Source of the DNA: UBA6168 sp041752395
Lineage (GTDB): Bacteria; Bacteroidota; Bacteroidia; Chitinophagales; Saprospiraceae
Assembly (NCBI GenBank): GCA_041752395.1
Contig: JBGSWN010000163.1
Location: 1 to 17,767 of the forward strand
Length of the DNA: 17,767 nucleotides
Direction of reading: 5' to 3'
Shown here: in pieces, positions 8,719-14,477 of the stretch
Layout: every line of letters begins with the position of its first letter
How positions within the stretch are numbered: position 1 is the first letter of the stretch
Notes under the pieces: generated by a model
Databases searched by the model: none
Told to the model about the DNA's origin: nothing
The model's input: the letters and a program-made list of their open reading frames with translations, nothing else
Made by a program: the position numbers and the translations under genes

Positions 8719-9103
8719 TGACTCGGATGCCGACAATTTCATTCATCAACGCGTAATACGAAAGGCAGACGTAGCTCAAAATATCATTGTAAGAAACAAC
8801 GGGCAAGACGCGCTGGACTATCTCACCGCTGAAGATGAAAACGGCAATTATCCCGTACCTGAACTCATCTTCCTAGACATCAATATGCCCGCCATGAATG
8901 GCTGGGAATTCCTCGAACATTACGATAAATTGGAACCAGAAAAAAAGGCAGGAATCATCGTTTGTATGCTAACCACTTCGGTGGCTGAGGCTGACAAACA
9001 GAAAGCAGGCGAGCTTCCAATGGTTGAAATTTTCCTGCATAAGCCATTGACGCAGGAGGTGCTTGCAACCATTATGGACGAATATTTTTTGGGCAAAGAA
9101 TGA
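8684..9103 (+). CDS. Single-domain response regulator (Rcp1-like receiver)
   Basis: The 139 residues form one receiver domain and nothing else. The acidic pair is D12-D13, the phosphoacceptor is D65 in FLDINMP, the switch Thr is in MLTTS (about 96-99) and the invariant lysine is K120 in LHKPL. It begins inside the last codons of the histidine kinase, so the two are co-expressed and D65 should receive phosphate from H258. Having no DNA-binding or enzymatic output, it must act through protein contact, for example by passing phosphate on in a relay or by blocking a partner (inference). Receivers of this Rcp1/CheY-like type are very common beside CHASE3 and phytochrome-like kinases in Bacteroidota and cyanobacteria. 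Confidence 0.93.
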   Translation: MRPKLNKILLIDDSDADNFIHQRVIRKADVAQNIIVRNNGQDALDYLTAEDENGNYPVPELIFLDINMPAMNGWEFLEHYDKLEPEKKAGIIVCMLTTSVAEADKQKAGELPMVEIFLHKPLTQEVLATIMDEYFLGKE

Positions 9104-9105
9104 TT

Positions 9106-9142
9106 ACAAGGTTGGGGAGGTTGAGAACCTCCCCAGCCTTGT
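9106..9142. terminator. Bidirectional hairpin between convergent genes
   Basis: Arms 9106-9122 and 9126-9142 form a 17-bp stem with a three-base loop (GAG) and one G-T wobble. It lies 2 bp after the response-regulator stop and 6 bp before the stop of the convergent DUF892 gene. There is no U run on either side, so it is a terminator by position and stem strength rather than a textbook one. Confidence 0.65.
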
Positions 9143-9148
9143 GCACTC

Positions 9149-9637
9149 CTACTTGATGGCCAGTACGTTCACTTCCTTGACTGCTATTTCACTAAGCATT
9201 TTGTCGGATTGTTTTTCCTCATCCAGTGACTGGGTGAACACCCTTGCCACTTCGGTAAGGCCGAGCGTTTCCGCATATTGATTGGCCGTGCCATATCCAG
9301 CAATCTTATAGTGGATAATGCGCTGCATGGCGCCAATCAAACCAGCATCCTTTACCTGAAAATCAACATAAAGCGCCGCCATTTTATTGGTTTCTTTCAA
9401 TATGCTCTTCATGCCCTTGCATTGCTTCAAGCCTTCGGGATTGCATTCCAGCAGCGAGGCAACCATGCGCAGGCGCTCGATTCGGACTTTGGTTTGGTTG
9501 GATTGCTCTTCAAAAATGCCCTTCAGTGCGCCATGTGTGGTCGATGCGGTGAGGTTAGGCAGCGCATTAAATAATTGGGATTCCGCCGAAAAAAGGTCTT
9601 GTGCTTCTTTCTCCAGCAATTCTTTTAAACTGGTCAT
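9149..9637 (-). CDS. DUF892 / YciE-YciF-like ferritin-fold stress protein
   Basis: The 162-residue protein starts with SLKELLEKEAQDLFSAESQL, the typical opening of the YciE/YciF (DUF892) family, and continues with a helical bundle holding the repeated Glu/His positions expected of a ferritin-like dimer: IFEEQSNQTKVRIERL, MQRIIHYKIAGYGTA, and FTQSLDEEKQSDKMLSEIA. E. coli YciF is a ferritin-like protein made under osmotic and stationary-phase stress; a metal-bound peroxide-related role is assumed for the family but the reaction is not established. The length is normal and no key region is missing. It converges on the kinase/regulator pair and is preceded by a long inverted repeat (9684-9758). 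No TGAACA element is seen before it. Confidence 0.92.
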   Translation of the reverse strand: MTSLKELLEKEAQDLFSAESQLFNALPNLTASTTHGALKGIFEEQSNQTKVRIERLRMVASLLECNPEGLKQCKGMKSILKETNKMAALYVDFQVKDAGLIGAMQRIIHYKIAGYGTANQYAETLGLTEVARVFTQSLDEEKQSDKMLSEIAVKEVNVLAIK

Positions 9638-9678
9638 TGAATGTGTTTTTTAGTTGAAGTAAAGTGTAAATTAGTATT

Positions 9679-9758
9679 AAAAAAAATAGGTTTTGCGCAA
9701 AATGACCCCCTCGAAAACAATACGGGTTCGATTAGAATCAAATGCACAAAACCTATTT
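9679..9758 (-). terminator. Long-loop inverted repeat with U8 after the PorT-like gene
   Basis: Arms 9684-9699 and 9743-9758 (AAATAGGTTTTGCGCA and its near complement, one mismatch) are separated by 43 bp. On the minus strand the second arm runs into eight U (plus A at 9679-9686). A nested TGCGC/GCGCA mini-hairpin lies just before it, near 9763-9777. It may terminate the PorT-like gene, or work as a leader element of the DUF892 gene 42 bp downstream. Confidence 0.45.
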
Positions 9759-9788
9759 AAATATGCGCTTTTTGCGCAAATCTTTTAT

Positions 9789-10454
9789 TTATCTTGGCCC
9801 AAAACGATACATGGCCGAAAGGCCAAAGCCCGTGTTGTTAAACTTGGATTTGTCGTCAAAACCTTTATAATCAGGATTGATTTTCACCATGCCAAGCTGG
9901 GTATTCAGCTGAAAGGAAAGTCCGCTTGAAAACTCATAGCCAAAAAATAGATTGCCACCAGCGTCAAACCGCTTGACGTAGATAGTCTCATCATTATCAG
10001 AGGCAGTCACTTCATTTTGGAACGATACATCCCAGTCCGCACTGTTGCCGCCCACTTCAATTTTTGCCTTGCCATTCAAGCCATAGCCTAAATAAGGGCC
10101 AAAACCCAAAATCAAATGGCCATTGCCGAGCGCTGGTTTGAACATAAAATGTAGTGGTAATTCCAGATATCCGGTCCTCAATGTCGTAGTGGTTGCTAAG
10201 TCCTTACTTTTTGCACCTTTTACCGAATAAAGCAGCCCAGTCTGAAAATAGAAAGTGGGGACAAGTGGTACTTCTGCTATCACGCCAAAGTGGTAAGTGG
10301 CAATGATGTCGTTTTCAAGTTGGTCACCAAAGGCATCTTTGCCGTTGATGTTCTGAAAATTGACTCCGCCACGGATACCTAGACCCTGTGCTTGGGCTTG
10401 AACGGTCAAAACTGCAAGCAGCACCGTAACAAGCATTAATTTTAAATTTTGCAT
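9789..10454 (-). CDS. PorT-like outer-membrane beta-barrel protein
   Basis: The 221-residue protein has a signal peptide ending near AQAQG (MQNLKLMLVTVLLAVLTVQA) followed by the pattern of the Bacteroidota beta-barrel family PF13568: LGIRGGVNFQNINGKD, then strands such as TYHFGVIAEVPL, FYFQTGLLYSVKGAK, YLELPLHFMFKP, LILGFGPYLGYGLNGKAKI and NLFFGYEFSSGLSFQLN, ending in FGLSAMYRFGPR. Eight to ten amphipathic strands are likely. Members are small outer-membrane barrels of mostly unknown role; the name PorT comes from a gliding/secretion protein and does not prove that function. It has its own AT-rich leader just after the OmpA terminator and looks monocistronic. Confidence 0.85.
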   Translation of the reverse strand: MQNLKLMLVTVLLAVLTVQAQAQGLGIRGGVNFQNINGKDAFGDQLENDIIATYHFGVIAEVPLVPTFYFQTGLLYSVKGAKSKDLATTTTLRTGYLELPLHFMFKPALGNGHLILGFGPYLGYGLNGKAKIEVGGNSADWDVSFQNEVTASDNDETIYVKRFDAGGNLFFGYEFSSGLSFQLNTQLGMVKINPDYKGFDDKSKFNNTGFGLSAMYRFGPR

Positions 10455-10487
10455 GGATTTTAAATTTTTAATTGATGATAATTTTGT

Positions 10488-10529
10488 AAAAAAGCAGATT
10501 CAATCAGTTGAAAATCAAATGGTTGAATC
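10488..10529 (-). terminator. Terminator after the OmpA-family gene
   Basis: On the minus strand GATTCAACCA pairs with TGATTGAATC (plus arms 10497-10506 and 10520-10529, one wobble, 13-nt loop), followed after three bases by six U (plus A at 10488-10493). It lies 10 bp after the OmpA stop and in the leader of the PorT-like gene. Confidence 0.7.
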
Positions 10530-10539
10530 TATGAGCGGC

Positions 10540-11196
10540 TTATTTTTCAGCCTCAGCTTCCTTTTTCATTTTTTCGTTGGCAGTGATTAGAAACTCTACT
10601 CTGCGGTTCATGCCCCGACCCGAATCGGTGTCGTTGTCATAAGCTGGCGCCGATTCGCCGTAGCCCACTGTGTTGATGCGACTGCGGGAAATCTGCTGCG
10701 ATGCAAGGTAGTTCCGAACGGAATTGGCACGTTGGTTTGAAAGGTTCAGGTTGTAGCTCTCGGTGCCTTTTGAGTCAGTGTGACCCTGGATTTCGATATC
10801 CGTGTCGGGATATTCCTTCAGGATGGTGGAAAGTTGGTTAAGGTTGGATTTTGCGGCAGCAGAAACATCGTAGCTGTCAAATCCGAAAAGAATATCATTG
10901 TTGAACTCAACGACGATGCCTTCCCCTACCCTTTCGACTTTCGCATCGGGCACTTTTTTCTTCATTTCTTCGGCCTGCTTGTCCATTTTACGCCCAATGA
11001 CAGCGCCCGTAGCACCGCCCACAGTGGCCCCGATAATGGCCCCGAGCTTGGTGTTCCCAGCAGCCCGTCCGATGACTGCCCCTGCGGCAGCACCACTTCC
11101 AGCACCGATTGCAGCACCTTTTTGGGTACGGTTCCATGATTTGCAGCTTACTAAAAACAAAGCTGCGCTGAGCAGAAATACCATTAATTTTTTCAT
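10540..11196 (-). CDS. Glycine-zipper OmpA-family lipoprotein
   Basis: The start at 11196 gives 218 residues with a lipoprotein signal (MKKLMVFLLSAALFLVSC, cysteine 18). A start at 11304 would add 36 unlikely residues and overlap the 39-residue gene at 11244-11363. Residues 27-68 are a glycine zipper (GAAIGAGSGAAAGAVIGRAAG, then LGAIIGATVGGATGAVIG), like the YMGG/17-kDa antigen families that insert in membranes. Residues about 97-205 are an OmpA C-terminal domain with GHTDSKG (138-144), NLSNQRA with R156, and NRRVEF with R198, the residues that hold the diaminopimelate of peptidoglycan. The protein should tie the outer membrane to the cell wall. It resembles YiaD/Pal-type proteins. A shared-type promoter lies upstream of the small gene, which probably leads the operon. 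Confidence 0.93.
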   Translation of the reverse strand: MKKLMVFLLSAALFLVSCKSWNRTQKGAAIGAGSGAAAGAVIGRAAGNTKLGAIIGATVGGATGAVIGRKMDKQAEEMKKKVPDAKVERVGEGIVVEFNNDILFGFDSYDVSAAAKSNLNQLSTILKEYPDTDIEIQGHTDSKGTESYNLNLSNQRANSVRNYLASQQISRSRINTVGYGESAPAYDNDTDSGRGMNRRVEFLITANEKMKKEAEAEK

Positions 11197-11243
11197 GACT
11201 TTAAATGATTTGGTGATTTTAGATTGGTGTAGGCAATAGGCAA

Positions 11244-11363
11244 TTAATTGCAAGTGCCCAGAACCATCCAAATAATGACAAATACGACGATGGTACCAAG
11301 GCATCCGCCTCCTAATTTTTTAGCACCATACCCGGCAATAATTGCTTTGAAAAAGTTGTTCAT
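11244..11363 (-). CDS. 39-residue single-helix membrane peptide
   Basis: ATG at 11363 to TAA at 11244-11246 encodes MNNFFKAIIAGYGAKKLGGG followed by CLGTIVVFVIIWMVLGTCN. The plan is an amphipathic start, a basic AKKLGGGC turn and one strongly hydrophobic helix with a short CN tail. I recall similar very short IIAGxGAKKLGGGC peptides in other Bacteroidota, usually unannotated; no function is known to me. The gene stops 47 bp before the OmpA-family start, and the promoter-like element at 11398-11426 lies 35 bp before its ATG, so the two are likely co-transcribed. The protein pattern and its place right under a promoter argue that it is real. A role in the inner membrane under stress is only inferred. 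Confidence 0.7.
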   Translation of the reverse strand: MNNFFKAIIAGYGAKKLGGGCLGTIVVFVIIWMVLGTCN

Positions 11364-11397
11364 TGTAAGTGATTTTTGTTTAGTTCAATAATATAAG

Positions 11398-11426
11398 TAT
11401 AGCGTGTTTGGTGGGTCAAATGTTCA
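11398..11426 (-). promoter_or_regulatory. Weaker shared-type promoter for the 39-residue peptide/OmpA unit
   Basis: The minus strand has TGAACA then, after 17 bp, GCTATA followed by CTT. The first box is identical to the other five copies, but the spacer is one base longer and the second box deviates, looking more like a standard TATA-type -10. Predicted transcription start is about 30 nt before the ATG at 11363. Confidence 0.45.
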
Positions 11427-11469
11427 CACTAAAAGGTTAAAAATTTACTGCGGAGAAGTTGCGGATTAG

Positions 11470-11493
11470 CTAAAAATTTAGCCAAGCTAAACT
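11470..11493 (-). terminator. Possible weak terminator after the AI-2E gene
   Basis: On the minus strand AGTTTAGC pairs with GCTAAATT (one wobble) across a TTG loop and runs into TTTTTA. It lies about 50 bp after the AI-2E stop. The stem is AT-rich, so it is only a candidate. Confidence 0.35.
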
Positions 11494-11540
11494 TCCAAAA
11501 GCTTAGTAATCGTCGGCAATAAAAGATAGGAAGCTACCAG

Positions 11541-12662
11541 TCATCGAGTTGATTTGAAGAAATTGCTCAAGCGAAAGCGCTCCTTGTTCCATTTTTGGTT
11601 GAACAGGTGCTCGCTGATGCCAATTTCATCGCTGATGAGCAAGCTAACAGGCCGCCAAACATCCGACTGTTTGAGCATTTCGTTCAATATCGCAATACAC
11701 GGCAAGGACAGTATCATTCCAGCGACCCCCCATATTTCAGCGCCAATCAGGAGTGCTATCAAGGCTGCCAATGGGTTGATGCTGACGGATGAACCCACCA
11801 CTTTTGGAGTGATGAGGTTGCCTTCCAATGCTTGGACCACGATGAAAAGTATGACCACCGCCACGGGTTGCCACGCTTCATTGGAGGTACCGATAGCATA
11901 CAAAAAGGGCAAAAGACCGCCAATAAAAGTGCCGATATAAGGAATTATAGCCAACATAGCTGCCAGAAATCCCCAGAAAAATGGGTGTTTAATGCCAATG
12001 ACACATAAACCTACGCTGTTCAGAATACCCATAATTGAAATGACCATGAGCAAGCCTTGCAGGTAGCCTTGTACGACTTTTTGAATATTTTCCAACAACC
12101 CATGCGTGCCCTCTCGCTTCGATTGGTGCGTCTGCATGATGACAAAATTCTTAAAGGCTGACTTATAAAGCAGGAATAGGAAAATATAGATAAAAGTGAG
12201 TAAAAATCCAGTAAGAAAAGCGGCGGAAGAACTGAAGCTATTGCCAAAAACTTCAGAAGAAGAAACCATGGAAGGCAGTTGTTCCGTGAAAAATGCATCC
12301 GTCTCAGCCCGTGAAAAACCGAGCATATTTCTCGTTGTAGAATAGACCAGTGTAATGCCTGTGTTCAATTTTTCCTTGATGGATGGCATATCCGCCACCA
12401 CTTTCATGAATTGGGAGGAAAAGAAATAAATTAGCAGGGTTAGTGGAACAATGGCCGAAGCCATGGAAAGCATAATGGCCATGGAACGCCATTTTATCCA
12501 GCGTTCGAAACGGGTGCAAAGCGGCTTGAGCATGAAAGCAAACAAAGCGCCGAACACAAGTGGGACCAATATACTTTTGCCGATTACAAGAATGTAAACG
12601 GTCATGAAAAGCAGGGCGCCAAAACTGGCTAACTGCCGAATACTGAGTTTGTTGGCTTTCAT
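11541..12662 (-). CDS. AI-2E family transporter (PF01594)
   Basis: The 373-residue protein has the hydrophobic layout of this family: two or three N-terminal helices (about 10-85), a more polar middle region (about 90-150), and a C-terminal set of helices with the conserved blocks YLQGLLMVISIMGILNSVG, PFFWGFLAAMLAIIPYIGTF and GGLLPFL, then EGNLITPKVVGSSVSINPL and GAEIWGVAGMILSLPCIAIL. The PxIG and NxxxP blocks are hallmarks. The family name comes from E. coli TqsA, but members also include Na+/H+ antiporters, so AI-2 export cannot be assumed; an ion or small-molecule exporter at the inner membrane is the safe reading. It follows the small 117-residue gene by 35 bp with no promoter visible between, so the two probably form an operon. 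Confidence 0.93.
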   Translation of the reverse strand: MKANKLSIRQLASFGALLFMTVYILVIGKSILVPLVFGALFAFMLKPLCTRFERWIKWRSMAIMLSMASAIVPLTLLIYFFSSQFMKVVADMPSIKEKLNTGITLVYSTTRNMLGFSRAETDAFFTEQLPSMVSSSEVFGNSFSSSAAFLTGFLLTFIYIFLFLLYKSAFKNFVIMQTHQSKREGTHGLLENIQKVVQGYLQGLLMVISIMGILNSVGLCVIGIKHPFFWGFLAAMLAIIPYIGTFIGGLLPFLYAIGTSNEAWQPVAVVILFIVVQALEGNLITPKVVGSSVSINPLAALIALLIGAEIWGVAGMILSLPCIAILNEMLKQSDVWRPVSLLISDEIGISEHLFNQKWNKERFRLSNFFKSTR

Positions 12663-12697
12663 TTATAAATTTCAAATGGCTGCTTTTCAGCAATTTA

Positions 12698-13051
12698 TTA
12701 CTGATGAACAGGCTCCTTCACAGGGCCGACAATATTCTCCTTTTTTGCGGACTCGACTTCTTTCATGAAGTTATTTATACTGGCACTACCGTACATGCCA
12801 TATGCTGAAATAATGACGCCTTTGAGCCCATCCTTTCCTTTGACGGCATATACAATTGAGCTGTCGCTAGGGTCAGATTCGCCCTCGAAACGGTGCAGTT
12901 TCACGATTTGCAAATCGTGCGGCGAATATTCCTTCTTGTTTTCTACGCACTCGACCTTATTATTGTCGCCTATTTTAAATCCAGCTTCATACCCATCTTT
13001 GCGAAGCGTTTCAAGGAAGGCCATAAGTGTTGGCTCGGTGTTATCTAGCAT
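12698..13051 (-). CDS. Small Bacteroidota protein, often misnamed PRPP synthetase
   Basis: The 117-residue protein has no signal peptide and no membrane helix. It matches, from memory, a short soluble Bacteroidota family with the pattern 'L..DGYEAGFKI', 'YSPHDLQIVKLHRFEGESDP', 'SDSSIVYAV' and 'GLKGVIISAYGMYG'. Such proteins are often carried in databases under the name phosphoribosylpyrophosphate synthetase, but I see none of the PRPP-binding or ATP loops of that enzyme and the length is a third of it, so the name should not be trusted. Function unknown. It precedes the AI-2E transporter by 35 bp and likely shares its transcript. Its upstream region carries an array of GTTGATAA-like repeats, a possible operator. 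Confidence 0.75.
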   Translation of the reverse strand: MLDNTEPTLMAFLETLRKDGYEAGFKIGDNNKVECVENKKEYSPHDLQIVKLHRFEGESDPSDSSIVYAVKGKDGLKGVIISAYGMYGSASINNFMKEVESAKKENIVGPVKEPVHQ

Positions 13052-13096
13052 GGCTTTTAATTAAATTATACCTCGCTTCGCCAAAAGCTGAATATG

Positions 13097-13137
13097 GTTG
13101 ATAAAAGTTGATAAAGTTAACAAGGGTTGATTATCAA
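13097..13137. repeat. Helically phased GTTGATAA-like repeats
   Basis: Four related 8-mers start at 13097 (GTTGATAA), 13107 (GTTGATAA), 13116 (GTTAACAA) and 13126 (GTTGATTA), spaced 9-10 bp, about one DNA turn. The last overlaps a palindrome, TTGAT-T-ATCAA (13127-13137). The array lies 46-90 bp before the start of the 117-residue gene. It looks like binding sites for a protein or an initiator-like oligomer; the identity is unknown. Confidence 0.4.
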
Positions 13138-13182
13138 ATTATTATAAACCATGCCCAAAACTTGTCGGCTCGCAATATAAAA

Positions 13183-13233
13183 CACCCGAACACAGTGATA
13201 AAAACCTTAAAAGTTGTTATTATCGTGTCCGGG
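13183..13233 (-). terminator. Terminator after dps
   Basis: On the minus strand CCCGGACAC-GATAA pairs with TTATC-act-GTGTTCGGG (plus arms 13185-13201 and 13220-13233, one wobble and a 3-nt bulge), followed by UGUUUUAUAUU. It starts 37 bp after the dps stop and lies upstream of the 117-residue gene. Confidence 0.6.
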
Positions 13234-13269
13234 CAGTGTACTTGATTTGTAAGAATTCACTTCGTAAAA

Positions 13270-13758
13270 TTAAGCGGCTACCGGCTCCATTTTATGGGAA
13301 AGCCAAGCATCCAGCATCCATGATTTTTTCTCAATATCGCCAAGGAAATTGCTGACAAGGTCGGTCGTGCCTTCATCGCCTGCTTTGTCAGCAGCATCGA
13401 GTACGTTCCTCATGCACTCAATGATTTGTTGGTGATTTTTCAGTGTAATGGAAACCATGTCACGGTCTTCTTCCACTTTTCCGGCTTCTTCCACCAAGGA
13501 GGCATCCAAGTATTCTGTCATATTGCTCATTGGACGCTGGCGCAGAGTGAGGATACGCTCCGCAATTAGGTCTATTTGAGTGCGAGCGTCCCTGTATAGT
13601 TTTTCAAATTGCTCATGGAGGGCAAAGAAGTTCTCCCCTTGCATATTCCAATGAAAATTTCGCATATTTTGGTAATATACATGGTGGCAAGCCAATAACT
13701 GGTTCAGCTCTTTTACCGTTTTATTCACTTTTGTTTTTTCAATTCCTAGGTAATCCAT
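13270..13758 (-). CDS. dps: Dps, DNA-binding/iron-storing protein of starved cells
   Basis: The 162-residue protein has the Dps four-helix bundle and its intersubunit ferroxidase ligands: H36 in NFHWNMQG, H48 in ALHEQFEKLY, then D63 and E67 in QIDLIAERI. Family members form 12-subunit shells that oxidise Fe2+ with hydrogen peroxide and store the iron, protecting DNA from Fenton damage. The N-terminal tail (MDYLGIEKTKVNKTVKE) is short and carries few lysines, so DNA binding of the E. coli kind is uncertain. The length is normal. It has its own promoter-like element of the shared type (13802-13829), about 43 bp before the ATG, and a terminator after it, so it should be monocistronic and induced with the other genes carrying that element (inference). 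Confidence 0.96.
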   Translation of the reverse strand: MDYLGIEKTKVNKTVKELNQLLACHHVYYQNMRNFHWNMQGENFFALHEQFEKLYRDARTQIDLIAERILTLRQRPMSNMTEYLDASLVEEAGKVEEDRDMVSITLKNHQQIIECMRNVLDAADKAGDEGTTDLVSNFLGDIEKKSWMLDAWLSHKMEPVAA

Positions 13759-13801
13759 GATTTATATTTTTTACTTTGTTAGTAATGATTGATTTCAGCG
13801 G

Positions 13802-13829
13802 TAAAACGATGGTGTTTACTGGATGTTCA
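13802..13829 (-). promoter_or_regulatory. Shared-type promoter for dps
   Basis: Minus strand: TGAACA, 16-bp spacer, GTTTTA followed by CCG. The predicted transcript start near 13795 leaves a leader of about 37 nt. Same spacing as the lipoprotein, kinase, YqaE/Pmp3 and csbD-region copies. Confidence 0.65.
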
Positions 13830-13837
13830 TTGGAAAA

Positions 13838-13869
13838 ATAAAAAAGGCAGGACAATTTTGCCCTGCCTT
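13838..13869 (-). terminator. Terminator after the YqaE/Pmp3 gene
   Basis: AAGGCAGG (13844-13851) pairs with CCTGCCTT (13862-13869) across a 10-nt loop. On the minus strand the stem is followed by six U (plus A at 13840-13845). It lies 66 bp after the YqaE/Pmp3 stop and immediately before the dps promoter. Confidence 0.8.
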
Positions 13870-13874
13870 AATTT

Positions 13875-13910
13875 ATATAAAATACGGAATCTGGATTGCG
13901 TATTTTATAT
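13875..13910. repeat. Perfect 12-bp AT-rich inverted repeat
   Basis: ATATAAAATACG (13875-13886) and CGTATTTTATAT (13899-13910) are exact complements with a 12-nt spacer. It sits between the YqaE/Pmp3 stop and its GC-rich terminator, as a second stem in the 3' end of that mRNA or as a protein-binding dyad. Confidence 0.6.
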
Positions 13911-13935
13911 TCAGCATTTGGGGTAAAGCTGTTTT

Positions 13936-14364
13936 TTAGCTCTCGCTGAGTATGACGTACAATGTGTAAATAATACCTGGCAAAATTCCCAAAATCCAAA
14001 GAAGGAGGGAAATCCAGAATCGATTGGAAATCCCGTCATATATTGCCATTGCTAATGGCGCAAGAAGTATCGCCAAAATCACCAATAACAGCGTATTGGT
14101 ATCAGCCCCATTCTTTTTTGCCGATTTCACTGCTTGCTTTACGGCTTTGCGTTTTTCCCTTTTCTCTTTGGCACTCAGGTTTTTCCAATCGCTCTTAGCG
14201 GCTTTCGCTGCATCCATTTCAAGTGCAGGGGCTGATTCATCGCTGGAAACAGCCGTCGCAGCTTCTTTTGTTGCCGTGTTAACGGCGGAAGATGCAGCAA
14301 AACTGGTCGTTGCGAAGCAGAAAAAACCTGCGATGGCAAGTACGAAGTAGCATTTTTTCATCAT
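13936..14364 (-). CDS. YqaE/Pmp3-domain protein with signal peptide and charged linker
   Basis: The 142 residues start with a signal peptide (MMKKCYFVLAIAGFFCFATTSFA), then a low-complexity Ala/Ser/Glu region (about 24-55), a strongly basic stretch (SAKEKREKRKAVKQAVKSAKK, about 64-84), and a C-terminal Pmp3/YqaE domain (about 90-140) with LLVILAILLAPLAMAIYDG and LLLWILGILPGIIYTLYVIL. Ordinary Pmp3 proteins are about 50 residues, two helices and nothing else; they affect membrane potential and salt tolerance in yeast and plants. Here the same two helices follow an export signal and a linker that could bind acidic phospholipid or nucleic acid (inference). This longer form is frequent in Bacteroidota. 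A shared-type promoter element and a terminator bracket the gene. Confidence 0.9.
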   Translation of the reverse strand: MMKKCYFVLAIAGFFCFATTSFAASSAVNTATKEAATAVSSDESAPALEMDAAKAAKSDWKNLSAKEKREKRKAVKQAVKSAKKNGADTNTLLLVILAILLAPLAMAIYDGISNRFWISLLLWILGILPGIIYTLYVILSES

Positions 14365-14396
14365 GATAAGAATGTTTTAAGTTTAAAATTTTTACC

Positions 14397-14424
14397 TAGA
14401 AACCATTTGAACTGGCAATGTTCA
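14397..14424 (-). promoter_or_regulatory. Shared-type promoter for the YqaE/Pmp3 gene
   Basis: Minus strand: TGAACA, 16-bp spacer, TTTCTA followed by GGT. The first box is part of a dyad, TTGAAC-N7-GTTCAA (14407-14425), which could be an operator overlapping the promoter. A perfect 16-bp hairpin begins one base upstream of this dyad. Confidence 0.55.
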
Positions 14425-14425
14425 A

Positions 14426-14460
14426 TTCTGTGGCAATATTTTCCAAATATTGCCACAGAA
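14426..14460. repeat. Perfect 16-bp hairpin without U run
   Basis: TTCTGTGGCAATATTT (14426-14441) and AAATATTGCCACAGAA (14445-14460) are exact complements with a TCC loop. It follows the DUF6268-like gene by 17 bp. The minus strand has U before rather than after the stem, so it is not a standard intrinsic terminator for that gene, although it could still stop or stabilise the transcript. Confidence 0.75.
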
Positions 14461-14477
14461 AAAAACTTATCGTCATT

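Noticed and set aside
11197..11304. 36-residue N-terminal extension of the OmpA-family protein
   Set aside because: It precedes a clean lipoprotein signal and overlaps the 39-residue gene in another frame.
12698..13051. PRPP synthetase as a functional name for the 117-residue protein
   Set aside because: No PRPP-synthetase motifs and one-third of the length; the database name appears to be inherited misannotation.
13097..13137. CRISPR-like or origin-like repeat array
   Set aside because: Units are 8 bp with 1-2 bp gaps, too short and too few for CRISPR, and no DnaA-box consensus is present.
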